Below, piece after piece: positions 16,777 through 26,144 of a stretch of DNA of 64,000 nucleotides. Where the stretch lies: positions 1 through 64,000 of the forward strand of contig CAMYNG010000009.1 of NCBI GenBank assembly GCA_947259765.1. Reading direction: 5' to 3'. The notes beneath the pieces were generated by a model. It was not told the origin of the DNA and searched no databases. It saw nothing but the letters and a program-made list of their open reading frames with translations. A program made the position numbers and the translations under genes. The stretch comes from an uncultured Ectothiorhodospiraceae bacterium (GTDB taxonomy: Bacteria; Pseudomonadota; Gammaproteobacteria; CAMYNG01). How positions within the stretch are numbered: the first letter of the stretch is position 1; the number at the start of each line of letters is the position of its first letter.

Positions 16777-17010
16777 TGACACTCCCTTTGGGTTACAGCC
16801 CCCTGTTTTACCCGGGTTTAACCAAGTAGCAGTGGAGCAAGGAGTTAAAAAACTTCATGCCGCACGAATTGCAGCAAGCCGGGGATTCTACTGAAAAACG
16901 GGGTAAAAATACAAGCAAAACGGGTAAAAGCCGGGGCGGCTCGAAGCTTGGTGCCTGATTTAACGGAATTCGCAAAAAAAAAACGGAGGTAACGCCATAA
17001 TTCGGCCGAT

Positions 17011-17769
17011 TTAGCTGAATTCTCCCCGTAGGCCGCGCTGTCTGACGGCCTCATACAAGCAGATCCCGGTGGTCACCGAGACGTTCAGGCTCGCCACGGA
17101 GCCCATCATCGGCAGGCTGACCAGCGCATCACACGTCTCCCGGGTAAGGCGACGCAACCCCTTGCCTTCTGCGCCAAGCACCAGCGCGAGTGGAAAATCC
17201 AGCCGTTGATCGAAAAGATCATGCTCGGCCTTGGCGTCCAATCCTGCCACCCAGATCCCCATGTCCTGGATCGCCTTGATGGTACGCACAAGATTGGTGA
17301 CCTGGAAAAAAGGCACCCGATCGGCGGCCCCAGCGGCAACTTTTCGCACTGTCGGCGTCAGACTGCAGGCGCGGTCCCGCGGCACGACTACCGCATCGGC
17401 CCCGGCCGCATCCGCGGTGCGCAGGCACGCACCCAGATTGTGAGGATCCTGTACGCCATCAAGCAACAGAACCAGTGGCGGAACATCGATCGCCCCGAGC
17501 CTTGCCAATAAGGCACGTTCGTCGCCAATCACGCTGCCCTTAATGCGTGCCGCAACACCCTGATGCCGGGCACCCTCGACAAGTTCATCGAGCTCATCGC
17601 GGGGTAGCCGGATCACATTCCGTCCGGCCTGCTCTGCGGCTTGCAGAATTTCCCTCGACCGTTTGTCACGACGACTAGCCTCCAGCCAGACTTGCTGCAC
17701 CTTATCGGGATCCTGCTGCAGCAGGGCCAGCACGGAATGAAAACCATATACCAGCTGGGGTTCACTCAT
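17011..17769 (-). CDS. rlmB: 23S rRNA (Gm2251) 2'-O-methyltransferase RlmB
   Basis: RlmB methylates the 2'-OH of G2251 in the P-loop of 23S rRNA. It has 252 residues in the TrmH/SpoU family. The N-terminal substrate-binding domain begins YGFHSVLALL. The SPOUT domain shows LLLDGVQDPHNLGACLRTADAAG, VLGAEGKGLRRL and the knot motif MGSVASLNVSVTTGICLYEA. It lies 75 bases after rnr on the same strand, matching the rnr-rlmB order in E. coli. Confidence 0.95.
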   Translation of the reverse strand: MSEPQLVYGFHSVLALLQQDPDKVQQVWLEASRRDKRSREILQAAEQAGRNVIRLPRDELDELVEGARHQGVAARIKGSVIGDERALLARLGAIDVPPLVLLLDGVQDPHNLGACLRTADAAGADAVVVPRDRACSLTPTVRKVAAGAADRVPFFQVTNLVRTIKAIQDMGIWVAGLDAKAEHDLFDQRLDFPLALVLGAEGKGLRRLTRETCDALVSLPMMGSVASLNVSVTTGICLYEAVRQRGLRGEFS

Positions 17770-17844
17770 GTAGCGCGGTGCCCCCCAATGACGTTTTATG
17801 TAGTGCGTGCTCAGTCAGAGGCTGTGTTCGGGTGTGTCCCGCGC

Positions 17845-20256
17845 TCATGCCAGTTCGAAATCGATGCGGCGCTCATCCAGATCGACGCGCGCAACCTGCA
17901 CCTGAATACGGTCACCCAGTCGATAAATTTTGCGCGTTCGCTCCCCCATCAAACGATGGTGGGCGGCATCAAAATGATAATAATCATTGTCTAACGAAGT
18001 GACGTGTACCAGGCCCTCGACATAGATGTCATCCAGTTCCACAAACACCCCGAAGTTGGTCACACCACCGATGGTACCCGCAAAGGTCTCACCCACCTTG
18101 TCGAGCATGTATTCGCATTTCAACCAGTTGATCGTATCCCAGGTGGCTTCATCGGCACGGCGTTCCGTCATGGAACAGTGATCACCGAAGCCGCGTATTT
18201 CTTCCGGGCTGTAAACAAAGTCGTCGGCTGAACCCCCCGCCAGGACATGACGTATGGCGCGATGCACAAGCAGGTCCGGATAGCGCCGGATGGGCGAGGT
18301 AAAATGTGCATAGGCATCAAACGCCAGCCCGAAGTGACCGATGTTGTCCGGGTGATATACCGCCTGCGAAAGACTGCGCAACAACACGGTCTGGATCAAA
18401 TGCACGTCGGGCCGGTCGTGGATTGAATTTAGCAAAGTCGCATAATCTGTTGGCCGCGGTTCGTCACCTCCACCCAGTTGTAAACCCAGTTCACCAAGAA
18501 ACTCGCGCACGTTGGTGATCTTTTCAGAAGTAGGCCCGGCATGATTGCGGTACAAGGTCGGCATTTTGTGCTGGTGCAAATACGTCGCCGCCGCCACGTT
18601 CGCCATGAGCATGCACTCTTCAATCAGGCGATGCGCATCATTACGTACCACAGGAATAATGGACTCGATTTTTCTGTCCTGACCGAACACGATACGCGTC
18701 TCTTGTGAATCAAAATCGATTGCGCCCCGTTTTTCGCGCGACGCATGCAGCACGTGGTATAGGGCATACAGGTTTTCCAGATGCGGCAGCACTGCAGCAT
18801 ATTCACGACGTAGCGTTTTATCGCCATCCACCAGCATGGCGGCAACCTTGGTGTACGTGAGCCGCGCGTGGGAACGCATTACCGCGGGATAAAATCGGTG
18901 TTCGTTCAGCCGACCGGCGGCACTGATATGCATCTCGCATACCATGCAAAGCCGATCCACTTCCGGATTCAGCGAACACAAGCCATTGGAAAGCACCTCG
19001 GGCAGCATGGGGATCACCCGTTCGGGGAAATACACCGAGTTACCCCGCTCTTCTGCCTCGACATCAAGCGCCGAGCCCGGATCCACATAGGCGGACACGT
19101 CCGCGATGGCAACGAGCAGGCGCCAACTGTTGCCGTGTTTCTCACAATACACGGCGTCATCGAAATCGCGCGCGTCCTCGCCATCGATTGTCACCAGCGG
19201 GAGATCACGGATGTCCTCGCGCCCCTGTTTGGCCTGCTCCGGAACGCTTTTACCAAACTTTTTGATTTCTTCCTCGACCAAAGGCGACCAGTCCTGGCGC
19301 AAACCAAAGCTACGAATGGCCACGTCGATCTCCATTCCGGGCGCCATATGCTCACCCACGATCTCAGTAATACGACCAATCGGTTGTCGATACGGCGTGG
19401 GTTGTTCCGTGATAAGTGCGACAACGATTTGACCGTGCTGGGCGCCCGCGCGCTGTTCCACTGGAATTAGAATGTCGTGATGGATGCGTTTGTTGTCAGG
19501 CACGATAAATCCAACACCCGCTTCATAGAAAAAGCGTCCCACTACTTGTTCCGTGGCCCGCTCCAGCACTTCGACAATCGTGCCTTCCTTGCGTCCACGT
19601 CGATCTTCGCCCATCACACGTGCCATCACTCGATCGCCATGCAACACTGCGCGCATTTCTCGCGCCGACAGATACAGGTCCGTGCCGCCACTTTCCGGGA
19701 TCAAAAACCCGAATCCCTGGGCATGGGCGGAAACACGCCCGCACACCAGGTCCATGTGCGAAGCCAGACCATAGCCGCCGCGGCGATTGCGCATGACCTG
19801 ACCTTCTCGCGCCATCGCCTTGAGACGCCGGCGTAACGCCTCGGCCGCTTTCGGTCCGTGAACATCAAGTAACTTCGCCAGTTCATTAACGCCCAACGGC
19901 ACACCTTGATGATCCAAGTGTTGCAGAATGAATTCCCGGCTAGGAATGGGGTTCTCGTATTTTTGCGCCTCGCGCCGAGCATGAGGATCGTCGCCCGGTG
20001 GTGGTTCGACCGTCTTCCGATCCGACCGACTGCCGGTTCTTTGGGTGCTTCGTTTGCCGGTCTTCTTACCGGTCTTCTTACTAGTCTTCTTACTAGTCTT
20101 CTTACTAGTCTTCTTACTAGTCTTCTTACTAGTCTTCTTGCTAGTCTTCTTATTACTAGTCTTCTTACTGGTTTTCTTACCGGTCTTCTTGGCCGTCGTT
20201 TTCGCCGTCTTGCGAATCGGCCCTTTTGCGGATTTGATTGTTTTCTTCGTTGGCAT
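17845..20256 (-). CDS. rnr: Ribonuclease R with repetitive lysine-rich N-terminal extension
   Basis: RNase R is a 3'-5' exoribonuclease that degrades structured RNA and acts in ribosome and tmRNA-linked decay. It has 803 residues. Residues 1-85 form a highly basic extension dominated by KKTS tetrapeptides. Then come a winged-helix domain (ILQHLDHQGVPLGVNELAKLL), cold-shock domains, the RNB catalytic domain with DGEDARDFDDAVYC (its Asp cluster), and an S1 domain (GTIGGVTNFGVFVELDDIYVEG). Unlike E. coli RNase R, whose Lys-rich segment is C-terminal, this protein ends right after S1 (RRIDFELA), so the basic tail seems moved to the N-terminus. Confidence 0.97.
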   Translation of the reverse strand: MPTKKTIKSAKGPIRKTAKTTAKKTGKKTSKKTSNKKTSKKTSKKTSKKTSKKTSKKTSKKTGKKTGKRSTQRTGSRSDRKTVEPPPGDDPHARREAQKYENPIPSREFILQHLDHQGVPLGVNELAKLLDVHGPKAAEALRRRLKAMAREGQVMRNRRGGYGLASHMDLVCGRVSAHAQGFGFLIPESGGTDLYLSAREMRAVLHGDRVMARVMGEDRRGRKEGTIVEVLERATEQVVGRFFYEAGVGFIVPDNKRIHHDILIPVEQRAGAQHGQIVVALITEQPTPYRQPIGRITEIVGEHMAPGMEIDVAIRSFGLRQDWSPLVEEEIKKFGKSVPEQAKQGREDIRDLPLVTIDGEDARDFDDAVYCEKHGNSWRLLVAIADVSAYVDPGSALDVEAEERGNSVYFPERVIPMLPEVLSNGLCSLNPEVDRLCMVCEMHISAAGRLNEHRFYPAVMRSHARLTYTKVAAMLVDGDKTLRREYAAVLPHLENLYALYHVLHASREKRGAIDFDSQETRIVFGQDRKIESIIPVVRNDAHRLIEECMLMANVAAATYLHQHKMPTLYRNHAGPTSEKITNVREFLGELGLQLGGGDEPRPTDYATLLNSIHDRPDVHLIQTVLLRSLSQAVYHPDNIGHFGLAFDAYAHFTSPIRRYPDLLVHRAIRHVLAGGSADDFVYSPEEIRGFGDHCSMTERRADEATWDTINWLKCEYMLDKVGETFAGTIGGVTNFGVFVELDDIYVEGLVHVTSLDNDYYHFDAAHHRLMGERTRKIYRLGDRIQVQVARVDLDERRIDFELA
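20060..20194. repeat. 12-bp tandem repeat coding KKTS units in rnr
   Basis: About eleven units of GTCTTCTTACTA (plus strand) run head to tail from 20060 to 20194. One 15-bp variant at 20144-20158 inserts an Asn codon; the outer units end in CCG or GCC and code KKTG or related peptides. Several consecutive units are identical at the base level, which suggests recent slippage. ACTAGT recurs every 12 bases. Confidence 0.9.
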
Positions 20257-20330
20257 TGCGATGTGTCTTTAAAGGTTTCTCGTTGAATTCAGAACGCCGT
20301 CGACTCCAATCGGGAGCGAGTCTTGTCACA

Positions 20331-20359
20331 TTGACATGCCCGGAGACTCCCGGTAAAGT
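20331..20359 (+). promoter_or_regulatory. Sigma-70 promoter of tRNA-Leu
   Basis: TTGACA (20331-20336, perfect -35) is followed after 17 bases by TAAAGT (20354-20359, -10) and then the GC-rich stretch GCGCGGCC. The last is the discriminator type linked to stringent control of stable RNA genes. The predicted start is near 20366, about 36 bases before the mature tRNA. Confidence 0.8.
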
Positions 20360-20401
20360 GCGCGGCCTCAGGCTCGACGGTCATCCGTCGTGTGCCGTTA
20401 T

Positions 20402-20488
20402 GCCGAGGTGGCGGAATTGGTAGACGCGCTAGCTTCAGGTGCTAGTGGGGGTAACCCCGTGGAGGTTCAAGTCCTCTCCTCGGCACCA
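20402..20488 (+). tRNA. tRNA-Leu (anticodon CAG)
   Basis: It is 87 bases including an encoded CCA. The acceptor arm GCCGAGG pairs with CCTCGGC. The D-arm has GGCGGAATTGGTAGACGC, typical of tRNA-Leu. The anticodon stem CTAGC/GCTAG encloses TTCAGGT with anticodon CAG at 20436-20438. A class II variable arm (TGGGGGTAACCCCGT) and the T-arm GGTTCAAGTCC follow. The sequence closely parallels E. coli tRNA-Leu1. Confidence 0.96.
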
Positions 20489-20894
20489 AACCAAGTCACC
20501 TTAGCAAACCCGCGAACCTTTCACAAGCATCTGTTCTAAAAGCGTTTTTTATCCCGCCGGATAATCCTCATGTGTGTCGCGAGTTGTGATTCATGCGGCT
20601 ATGAATAGTTGGAAAAGTCCATGGCACGAGCTTCTCATTAGAATTGGCCGAGATAGACCCGGTGGATCACGGATTCACCACAGATTTCTGATGGTATATC
20701 ACGGTCGAGCGACGTGTAGACACGATACTTAGATTGTAGGACTGTCGGAATACTTCCACGCTTTATCCTATTTCTTGCGTCATTTAGTATTCGACCAATC
20801 TTTACCGCCGGTACAATCTCCCAAACCGGTTGCCCTTGTTTTAAAGAGAACAGTAAGATGTTCGCCCTCATTCATAGCGAGAGTGACACGTTCG
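20489..20894. other. Gene-poor gap after tRNA-Leu
   Basis: No recognisable gene is found in these 406 bases. A 77-codon minus-strand frame (20638-20871) starts with ATG but has no ribosome site. It has no family resemblance that I can name; it could be chance or a remnant. No integrase or direct repeat of the tRNA 3' end is visible, so I see no evidence for an integrated element here. Confidence 0.6.
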
Positions 20895-23800
20895 CTACAC
20901 CGTGGCGGACAACCCAGTGGACTGATTTTCGATTTGTTCCGACGTGTTTGTTATGTCTTCTTTTTCAGCCCGGTATTGTTTGGCGATAAGCATGTACAGA
21001 GACGGGACGACGAACAGTGTGAAGACAGTACCGACCGCCATGCCGCCCACCAGGACCAGGCCAATCGAGTTGCGAGCTGCGGCCCCCGGACCGTCTACCA
21101 GGATTAACGGGAAGTGGCCGGCAACCGTGGCAACGGAGGTCATCAGTACCGGACGCAGACGCGTCATAGACGCTTCTTGTATCGCCGCCAATTTATCCAC
21201 GCCACGAGCCTGCAGTTTGTTGGCGAACTCTACAATTAGAATTCCATTCTTTGCTATGAGCCCCACCAGAGTCACCAACCCCACCTGGGCGTAGATGTTC
21301 ATTGTTGTCGTCCAACCATTGGTCCAATACGGCATGTCCGGATTGGGTATTTTCAGTACTGTAAAGATCAAGGCACCGAACACCGCCAAGGGAACAGAAC
21401 CCAGCAGGATCACGAAGGGATCACGGAACGAGTTGAATTGTACCGCCAACACCAGGAAGATCATCAAGATGGCAAAGCCCAGCGCGGGCAGGAACTTCCC
21501 TCCTTCGGTACGCAGTTGGCGGGATTCACCTGTGTAGTCGATGGTGTAACCGGGCGGTAATATCTCGTCGGCGGCGTTTTCCAGTACCTTTAAACCTTCG
21601 TTCAATTGCGCGGTCATGCCAGAAAGCTTGATGGCATTGAGTTGTTGGAAGCGGTTGAGTGAGCGCGGCACGGTGCTATCCCTGATCGTGGCGATAGTAC
21701 TGAGTGGCACCAGCTGGTTATCCGGACCAGAAACGTAGATGTTTTGCAGTTGCTCGGGATTGAGTCGCTCGGCGCGGACAATTTGCGGAATGACCTTGTA
21801 GGCACGCCCCGCATTGTTGAAGCGGTTCACGTAGTTACCGCTCAGAGCGGCACCAAGATCGGAACCCACCTGGGCATTATTCAATCCCAGCGCCGCCACT
21901 TTCTGGTGATCGATGACGATCTCCGACTGCGGCTGATCAAATTTCAGATCAATCACCGGCGGAAAATAAAAAAGGTTGCTTGCCATCGCTTTCTGTTGCA
22001 GCTGTTGGGCCATTTGCAACATCTGCTGCGGTTCGGCGGTTGATGCGATTATAAATTCCACCGGGAAATTACCGCCGCCCGGCAAGGCGGGCGGTCGGGA
22101 GGCAAAGATCTGCAGACCGGGAATGGCCGATAACCCGGCCTGCATCTCCGGCAAAATTTCGTTAATGGAACGCTCGCGCTGATCCCAGGGCTTCACCACC
22201 ATACCGCTAAAGCCACCGATACCCAGCGCGGCGGAAAATGGATCCGATGGTGACAGCAGCAGTTGGAAAGTCAGCGCCCGTTCCGGTGCGTCCAGAAAAA
22301 CTTTTTCAGCAGCGCGACCGAAATGGCTTTTTTGATCGGCGGACGCATTCGCGGCGTTGTTTACGATGCCAAACATAAAGCCTTGATCCTCAACCGGAGC
22401 CAACTCCTTGGGTGAGAACATATACATCGGCAGGGTCATCAGACTCAGTATGATCCACACGGTGTATACCGCTGGCCGGGCATTCAAAGTGCGATCAAGC
22501 GCCCTGCCATAGGACTCACGCAGGCGATCAAAACGATGATTGATCCAGCCGGTCAAACCGCGCTCTTCACTTTCCGCGCTGCGCAGCAGGCGCGAAGCCA
22601 TCATGGGTGAGAGGGTCAGCGCCACGATACCGGAGATCATGACGGCACCCGCAAGGGTAAGAGCAAATTCGCGGAACAACGCGCCAGTCAGGCCTCCTTG
22701 CAAACCGATGGGCGCATACACTGCAGCCAGGGTGATGGTCATGGCGATGACCGGACCGATCAGTTCCCGCGCACCAATCAACGCGGCATCGAACGGTGTA
22801 CGTCCTTCACGCAGGTGGCGTTCGGCGTTTTCCACCATGACGATAGCGTCATCCACCACCAGGCCGACTGAGAGTACTATGGCCAGTAAGGTGAGCAGGT
22901 TCAGGGTAAAACCGAACAGCTGCATTAAAAAGATACCGCCGATCAGCGACACCGGAATGGCCACTACCGGAACCAGCACCGAGCGGAACGAGCCCAGGAA
23001 CAAAAAGATCACGCCGACCACAATAAGCAGTGTATCGGTAAGGGTGCCCACCACCTCATGAATGGCGTTGTCCACATACTCGGAGGTGTCATAGCCGATG
23101 CTCACCTCGAGTCCGCGCGGCACGTCCTTCTTGATCGCCTCCAATTCGGTTCGCACCCGTTTTACAACATCGACGATATTGGCATTGGGTAGCGCATGGA
23201 TCCCCAGGAACACAGCACTTTGGCCGTTAAAGCTTACCCGTGTGTCGTAGTCTTCCGCACCAAGCTCCACATCGGCCACATCCTGTAACCGCACGATGGT
23301 GTCGTTCTGCCGGCGGATCACCAACTCTTTAAACTGCTCCACCGTGTGCAAATCAGTATTGGTGGTCAGATTAACTTGTACAAAGGCGCCTTTGGTGCTG
23401 CCCACTGCGGCCAGGTAATTATTGGCCGCAAGCGCGTCGCGCACTTGCGCAGGGCTGACGTTTAACGCCGCCATCTGCGCCGGTTTTAACCAGACCCGCA
23501 TGGCGAAGGTGCGTGCGCCGAAAAATTCCGCGCGCTGCACGCCGGTGACGGCAGCCAGTCGCGGTTGCGCCATGCGCACGATGTAATCCGTGATCTCGCT
23601 CTGGTTGAGCGTATCCGATGAGAAACTCAGGTAGGCCGCAGCAAACTCGGAGTCCGCTGACTGAACACTGATGGAAGGCACTTCCGCCTCGGGTGGCAAT
23701 TCATTGCGCACCTGATTGACCTTGGCGGTGATATCGGCGAGTGCCTTGGTGGAATCATAGTTGAGCTTGAGGCGCGCGGTGATCAGCGACAAGCCCAGCA

Positions 23801-24056
23801 GACTTTTGGATTCCACGTAGTCGATGCCGTCTGCGGAGGAGATCGAACGCTCCAGCGGCGTGGTGACAAATCCGCGCACCAGATCGGCACTGGCGCCGAC
23901 GTACACCGTGGCAATAACAACCGATGCGTTTTCGCTGCGTGGATATTGCCGTACGCTCAGATTCCACCAGGCCTGCAGGCCGGCCAGGACGATGATAACG
24001 CTCACCACGATGGCCAATACGGGGCGCCGAACGAAGATATCGGTAAAGGCTGGCAT
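20895..24056 (-). CDS. RND multidrug efflux transporter, HAE1 (AcrB/MexB) family
   Basis: The proton-driven inner-membrane pump has 1053 residues, the family length, and probably works as a trimer with the adaptor encoded upstream and a TolC-type channel. It opens with FTDIFVRRPVLAIVVSVIIVLAGL (first membrane helix, here beginning MPAFTDIFVRRPV) and has twelve predicted helices in two sets of six. The proton-relay pair is seen in VGLVVDDAIVMVENAERH around residue 405. Large periplasmic porter loops lie between helices 1-2 and 7-8. No outer-membrane channel gene is adjacent. It follows the adaptor by 11 bases; substrate is unknown. Confidence 0.95.
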   Translation of the reverse strand: MPAFTDIFVRRPVLAIVVSVIIVLAGLQAWWNLSVRQYPRSENASVVIATVYVGASADLVRGFVTTPLERSISSADGIDYVESKSLLGLSLITARLKLNYDSTKALADITAKVNQVRNELPPEAEVPSISVQSADSEFAAAYLSFSSDTLNQSEITDYIVRMAQPRLAAVTGVQRAEFFGARTFAMRVWLKPAQMAALNVSPAQVRDALAANNYLAAVGSTKGAFVQVNLTTNTDLHTVEQFKELVIRRQNDTIVRLQDVADVELGAEDYDTRVSFNGQSAVFLGIHALPNANIVDVVKRVRTELEAIKKDVPRGLEVSIGYDTSEYVDNAIHEVVGTLTDTLLIVVGVIFLFLGSFRSVLVPVVAIPVSLIGGIFLMQLFGFTLNLLTLLAIVLSVGLVVDDAIVMVENAERHLREGRTPFDAALIGARELIGPVIAMTITLAAVYAPIGLQGGLTGALFREFALTLAGAVMISGIVALTLSPMMASRLLRSAESEERGLTGWINHRFDRLRESYGRALDRTLNARPAVYTVWIILSLMTLPMYMFSPKELAPVEDQGFMFGIVNNAANASADQKSHFGRAAEKVFLDAPERALTFQLLLSPSDPFSAALGIGGFSGMVVKPWDQRERSINEILPEMQAGLSAIPGLQIFASRPPALPGGGNFPVEFIIASTAEPQQMLQMAQQLQQKAMASNLFYFPPVIDLKFDQPQSEIVIDHQKVAALGLNNAQVGSDLGAALSGNYVNRFNNAGRAYKVIPQIVRAERLNPEQLQNIYVSGPDNQLVPLSTIATIRDSTVPRSLNRFQQLNAIKLSGMTAQLNEGLKVLENAADEILPPGYTIDYTGESRQLRTEGGKFLPALGFAILMIFLVLAVQFNSFRDPFVILLGSVPLAVFGALIFTVLKIPNPDMPYWTNGWTTTMNIYAQVGLVTLVGLIAKNGILIVEFANKLQARGVDKLAAIQEASMTRLRPVLMTSVATVAGHFPLILVDGPGAAARNSIGLVLVGGMAVGTVFTLFVVPSLYMLIAKQYRAEKEDITNTSEQIENQSTGLSATV

Positions 24057-24067
24057 CAGTGTGCGAA

Positions 24068-25225
24068 TCAGGTATTGTCAGGTGTCGGCGCGAACTTGAA
24101 GTCGGGTGCCAACGTATTGTCAATGACGACCCGCATGCCGGGTCTCAGTTTGAAGACGCCGGTGGACGCCACTTGTTCGCCCACCTCCACACCTTGCGTC
24201 ACTTCCACGAAATCACCCTGCCGACCACCCAGGCGAACGAACTGCTGCCGCACCACCAAAGGTTTTTTACCTTCCGCACCGGTGCCTTTACCCTCTTTAT
24301 CCTCTTCCACGACAAACACGGAGTCGCCAAAGGGTGCGTGCTGCACTGCGGTTTCAGGGATCACCAGGCGCTTTTCCGTTCGCGCCAGAATGAGTTCAAC
24401 CTCGACAAACATGCCGGACCGTAGCCTGCCATCGGCATTAGCCAGGGTGGCCTGAATCCGAACGTTGCGCGTTGCAGGATCAATATTTGGATTTATTGCA
24501 GTAATTGTCCCTTTAAATGACTGCTGCGGATAGGCATCAGAGGACACCGCCACATCCAGCCCCTGCGATAACTCACCAAGCCGTTGTTGAGGTACGGAAA
24601 AATCAACGAACACCGGATCCTGGGCCTGCAGTGAAACGATTGGACTGCCCTTTTGCAGAAACTGGCCAATGCTGATACGCCGTATACCGAGTTTGCCGGC
24701 AAACGGCGCGCGTATGGTTTTCTTTTCGATAAGCGCCTGGATATTATCCACCTGGGCCCGAGTTTGCCGCACATTAATTTTGGCCTCATCGTAGTCCGCT
24801 TGAGAAATATTTCGTTTGCCGATGAGATCCTTGGAGCGTTTGAAAGTAGAGCGAGCCAATTCGGCGGCCGCCTCGGCTACACGCAATTGGGTTTTTTCCA
24901 CGTCCGCATCCAGTTGCGCCAGTACATCTCCGGCCTGCACCATGGAACCCGCCTCGAAGCGAATCTCTCGCACGACGCCCTCGACCTCGGTACTCACCAT
25001 GGTGCCTTGCTTCGCCTTCACCGTACCCACTGAGCGTACTCGGGGTTGCCATAGGACTTCGCGCACTCCAATGGCGTTTACGGGTTCCGCCGGCATCACC
25101 ATTTGTGCGGCCGCCTCGCCCATCGCGCCAAACTGGAGCAGCTTGACGCCAACGAGAGCACCAACGATCGACAGGGCGATGATCATCCCTGTAACGACGA
25201 AGCGGAGTCCTTTCATCTTCTTCAT
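24068..25225 (-). CDS. RND efflux periplasmic adaptor (membrane fusion protein)
   Basis: It has 385 residues with an N-terminal membrane anchor (FVVTGMIIALSIVGALVGVKLL). The lipoyl/biotinyl-like half (GVVREIRFEAGSMVQAGDVLAQLD) comes before a helical hairpin (about residues 105-170) and a second lipoyl half (IRAPFAGKLGIRRISIGQFLQKG). Beta-barrel (FVDFSVPQQRLGEL) and membrane-proximal domains end the protein. It bridges the pump and an outer-membrane channel. It is the first gene of the operon, divergent from the TetR gene, with the operator-like palindrome in its promoter. Confidence 0.94.
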   Translation of the reverse strand: MKKMKGLRFVVTGMIIALSIVGALVGVKLLQFGAMGEAAAQMVMPAEPVNAIGVREVLWQPRVRSVGTVKAKQGTMVSTEVEGVVREIRFEAGSMVQAGDVLAQLDADVEKTQLRVAEAAAELARSTFKRSKDLIGKRNISQADYDEAKINVRQTRAQVDNIQALIEKKTIRAPFAGKLGIRRISIGQFLQKGSPIVSLQAQDPVFVDFSVPQQRLGELSQGLDVAVSSDAYPQQSFKGTITAINPNIDPATRNVRIQATLANADGRLRSGMFVEVELILARTEKRLVIPETAVQHAPFGDSVFVVEEDKEGKGTGAEGKKPLVVRQQFVRLGGRQGDFVEVTQGVEVGEQVASTGVFKLRPGMRVVIDNTLAPDFKFAPTPDNT

Positions 25226-25280
25226 ATAGCGTTGACCCTAATCCCTAAGTGCTTTATTGGAGGATTTGTTGAGAAGCTAC

Positions 25281-25308
25281 TCTGTACCATATGGTACAAG
25301 GTCGTCAA
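25281..25308 (-). promoter_or_regulatory. Promoter of the RND operon overlapped by a perfect palindrome (TetR operator candidate)
   Basis: On the minus strand TTGACG (25303-25308) and TACAGA (25281-25286) are spaced by 16 bases. TGTACCATATGGTACA at 25283-25298 is a perfect 16-bp palindrome lying over the -10 box and spacer, where a bound dimer would block RNA polymerase. The regulator gene is divergent, 156 bases away. The operator role is inferred. Confidence 0.65.
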
Positions 25309-25453
25309 CCGGTTAAATATCGTGGATATTGCAAAATCGCGAAAAGCTCTATGATGCACGGCCCAAAAGTATTAGATTATTCGCGGTTACACAAATTTTC
25401 GATTATCCTTCCTGATAGTTCAACCTGAACCGCTCAGTACAAATCTGCTGCAT

Positions 25454-26065
25454 ATGAAGACAAAATCGATTCCCGCAGACAACGCCCGGCAACGCATGAT
25501 TCAAGCCGCCCAGGAGTTGTTTCACCTGCAAGGCATCCATGCCACCAGCGTGGACCAAGTCCTGCGGAAATCCGGTACCGGTAAAAGCCAGTTCTCGCAT
25601 TACTTCAAGACCAAGGACGGCCTGGTACACGTCGTGTTGCAGAATATTCACGTCTGGCTGCGGGGACCGGATGCCCCGGTAAACTATGGCGTCCAAACCT
25701 GGCAGGACCTGGAAACCTGGTTGCGGTTTTTTGTGCAAGCGCAGCAGCGCTATGGATGCGATCGCGCCTGTCCCGTAGGCACCATCGGCAATGATCTATC
25801 CGACAAGCAAGTCCTCTTGCGCCAGGACGTTCGACTGATTTTTGAGTGGGTACGGGGACAACTGAGCCGATTTTTCGCGGAGCGCAGGGCGTTGGGTGAA
25901 ATCAAAGACACCGTCGACCCGGAATCTCTGGCGGATTTTTGTATTGTCATTGTGCAAGGCGGCTTGTTCGTGGGCAAAATCAACCGCGATGGCTCCGCCT
26001 TTGATAATACTGTTAGCCATGCGCTTGCCTATTTAAAGTCCATCAAACAAAATCATGTTGAATAA
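25454..26065 (+). CDS. TetR-family transcriptional regulator
   Basis: It has 203 residues. The N-terminal helix-turn-helix covers about residues 10-57 (ARQRMIQAAQELFHLQGIHA, then SVDQVLRKSGTGKSQFSHYF with the conserved KDGL). The C-terminal ligand and dimer domain contains RACPVGTIGNDLS, a feature of the AcrR/YxaF-like TetR_C group. It is transcribed divergently from the RND adaptor and pump, so it is probably their repressor; a perfect palindrome lies between. Effector unknown. Confidence 0.92.
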   Translation: MKTKSIPADNARQRMIQAAQELFHLQGIHATSVDQVLRKSGTGKSQFSHYFKTKDGLVHVVLQNIHVWLRGPDAPVNYGVQTWQDLETWLRFFVQAQQRYGCDRACPVGTIGNDLSDKQVLLRQDVRLIFEWVRGQLSRFFAERRALGEIKDTVDPESLADFCIVIVQGGLFVGKINRDGSAFDNTVSHALAYLKSIKQNHVE

Positions 26066-26144
26066 CAACTTCTGAATTTCTGCTGATTTTCTTTTGCGCC
26101 CATTCGTGCTTGATTTAATTCCTCCGCGTTCACCCAATTTTTAT

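Noticed and set aside
20060-20194. Regularly spaced repeats that could suggest a CRISPR array
   Set aside because: The units are directly adjacent 12-bp in-frame repeats with no spacers and no cas genes.
20045-20272. Long plus-strand frame of alternating Val-Phe-Leu-Leu units opposite rnr
   Set aside because: It is the complement of the KKTS tandem repeat; it has no ribosome site and no family, so it is a shadow.
20638-20871. 77-codon minus-strand frame after tRNA-Leu
   Set aside because: No ribosome site and no recognisable family; listed only in the gap entry.
20402-20894. Integration site at tRNA-Leu
   Set aside because: No integrase gene and no direct repeat of the tRNA 3' end in the following sequence.
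22540-23061. Plus-strand 173-codon frame inside the RND gene
   Set aside because: It lies fully antisense to a clear AcrB-family protein; composition reflects the complementary strand.
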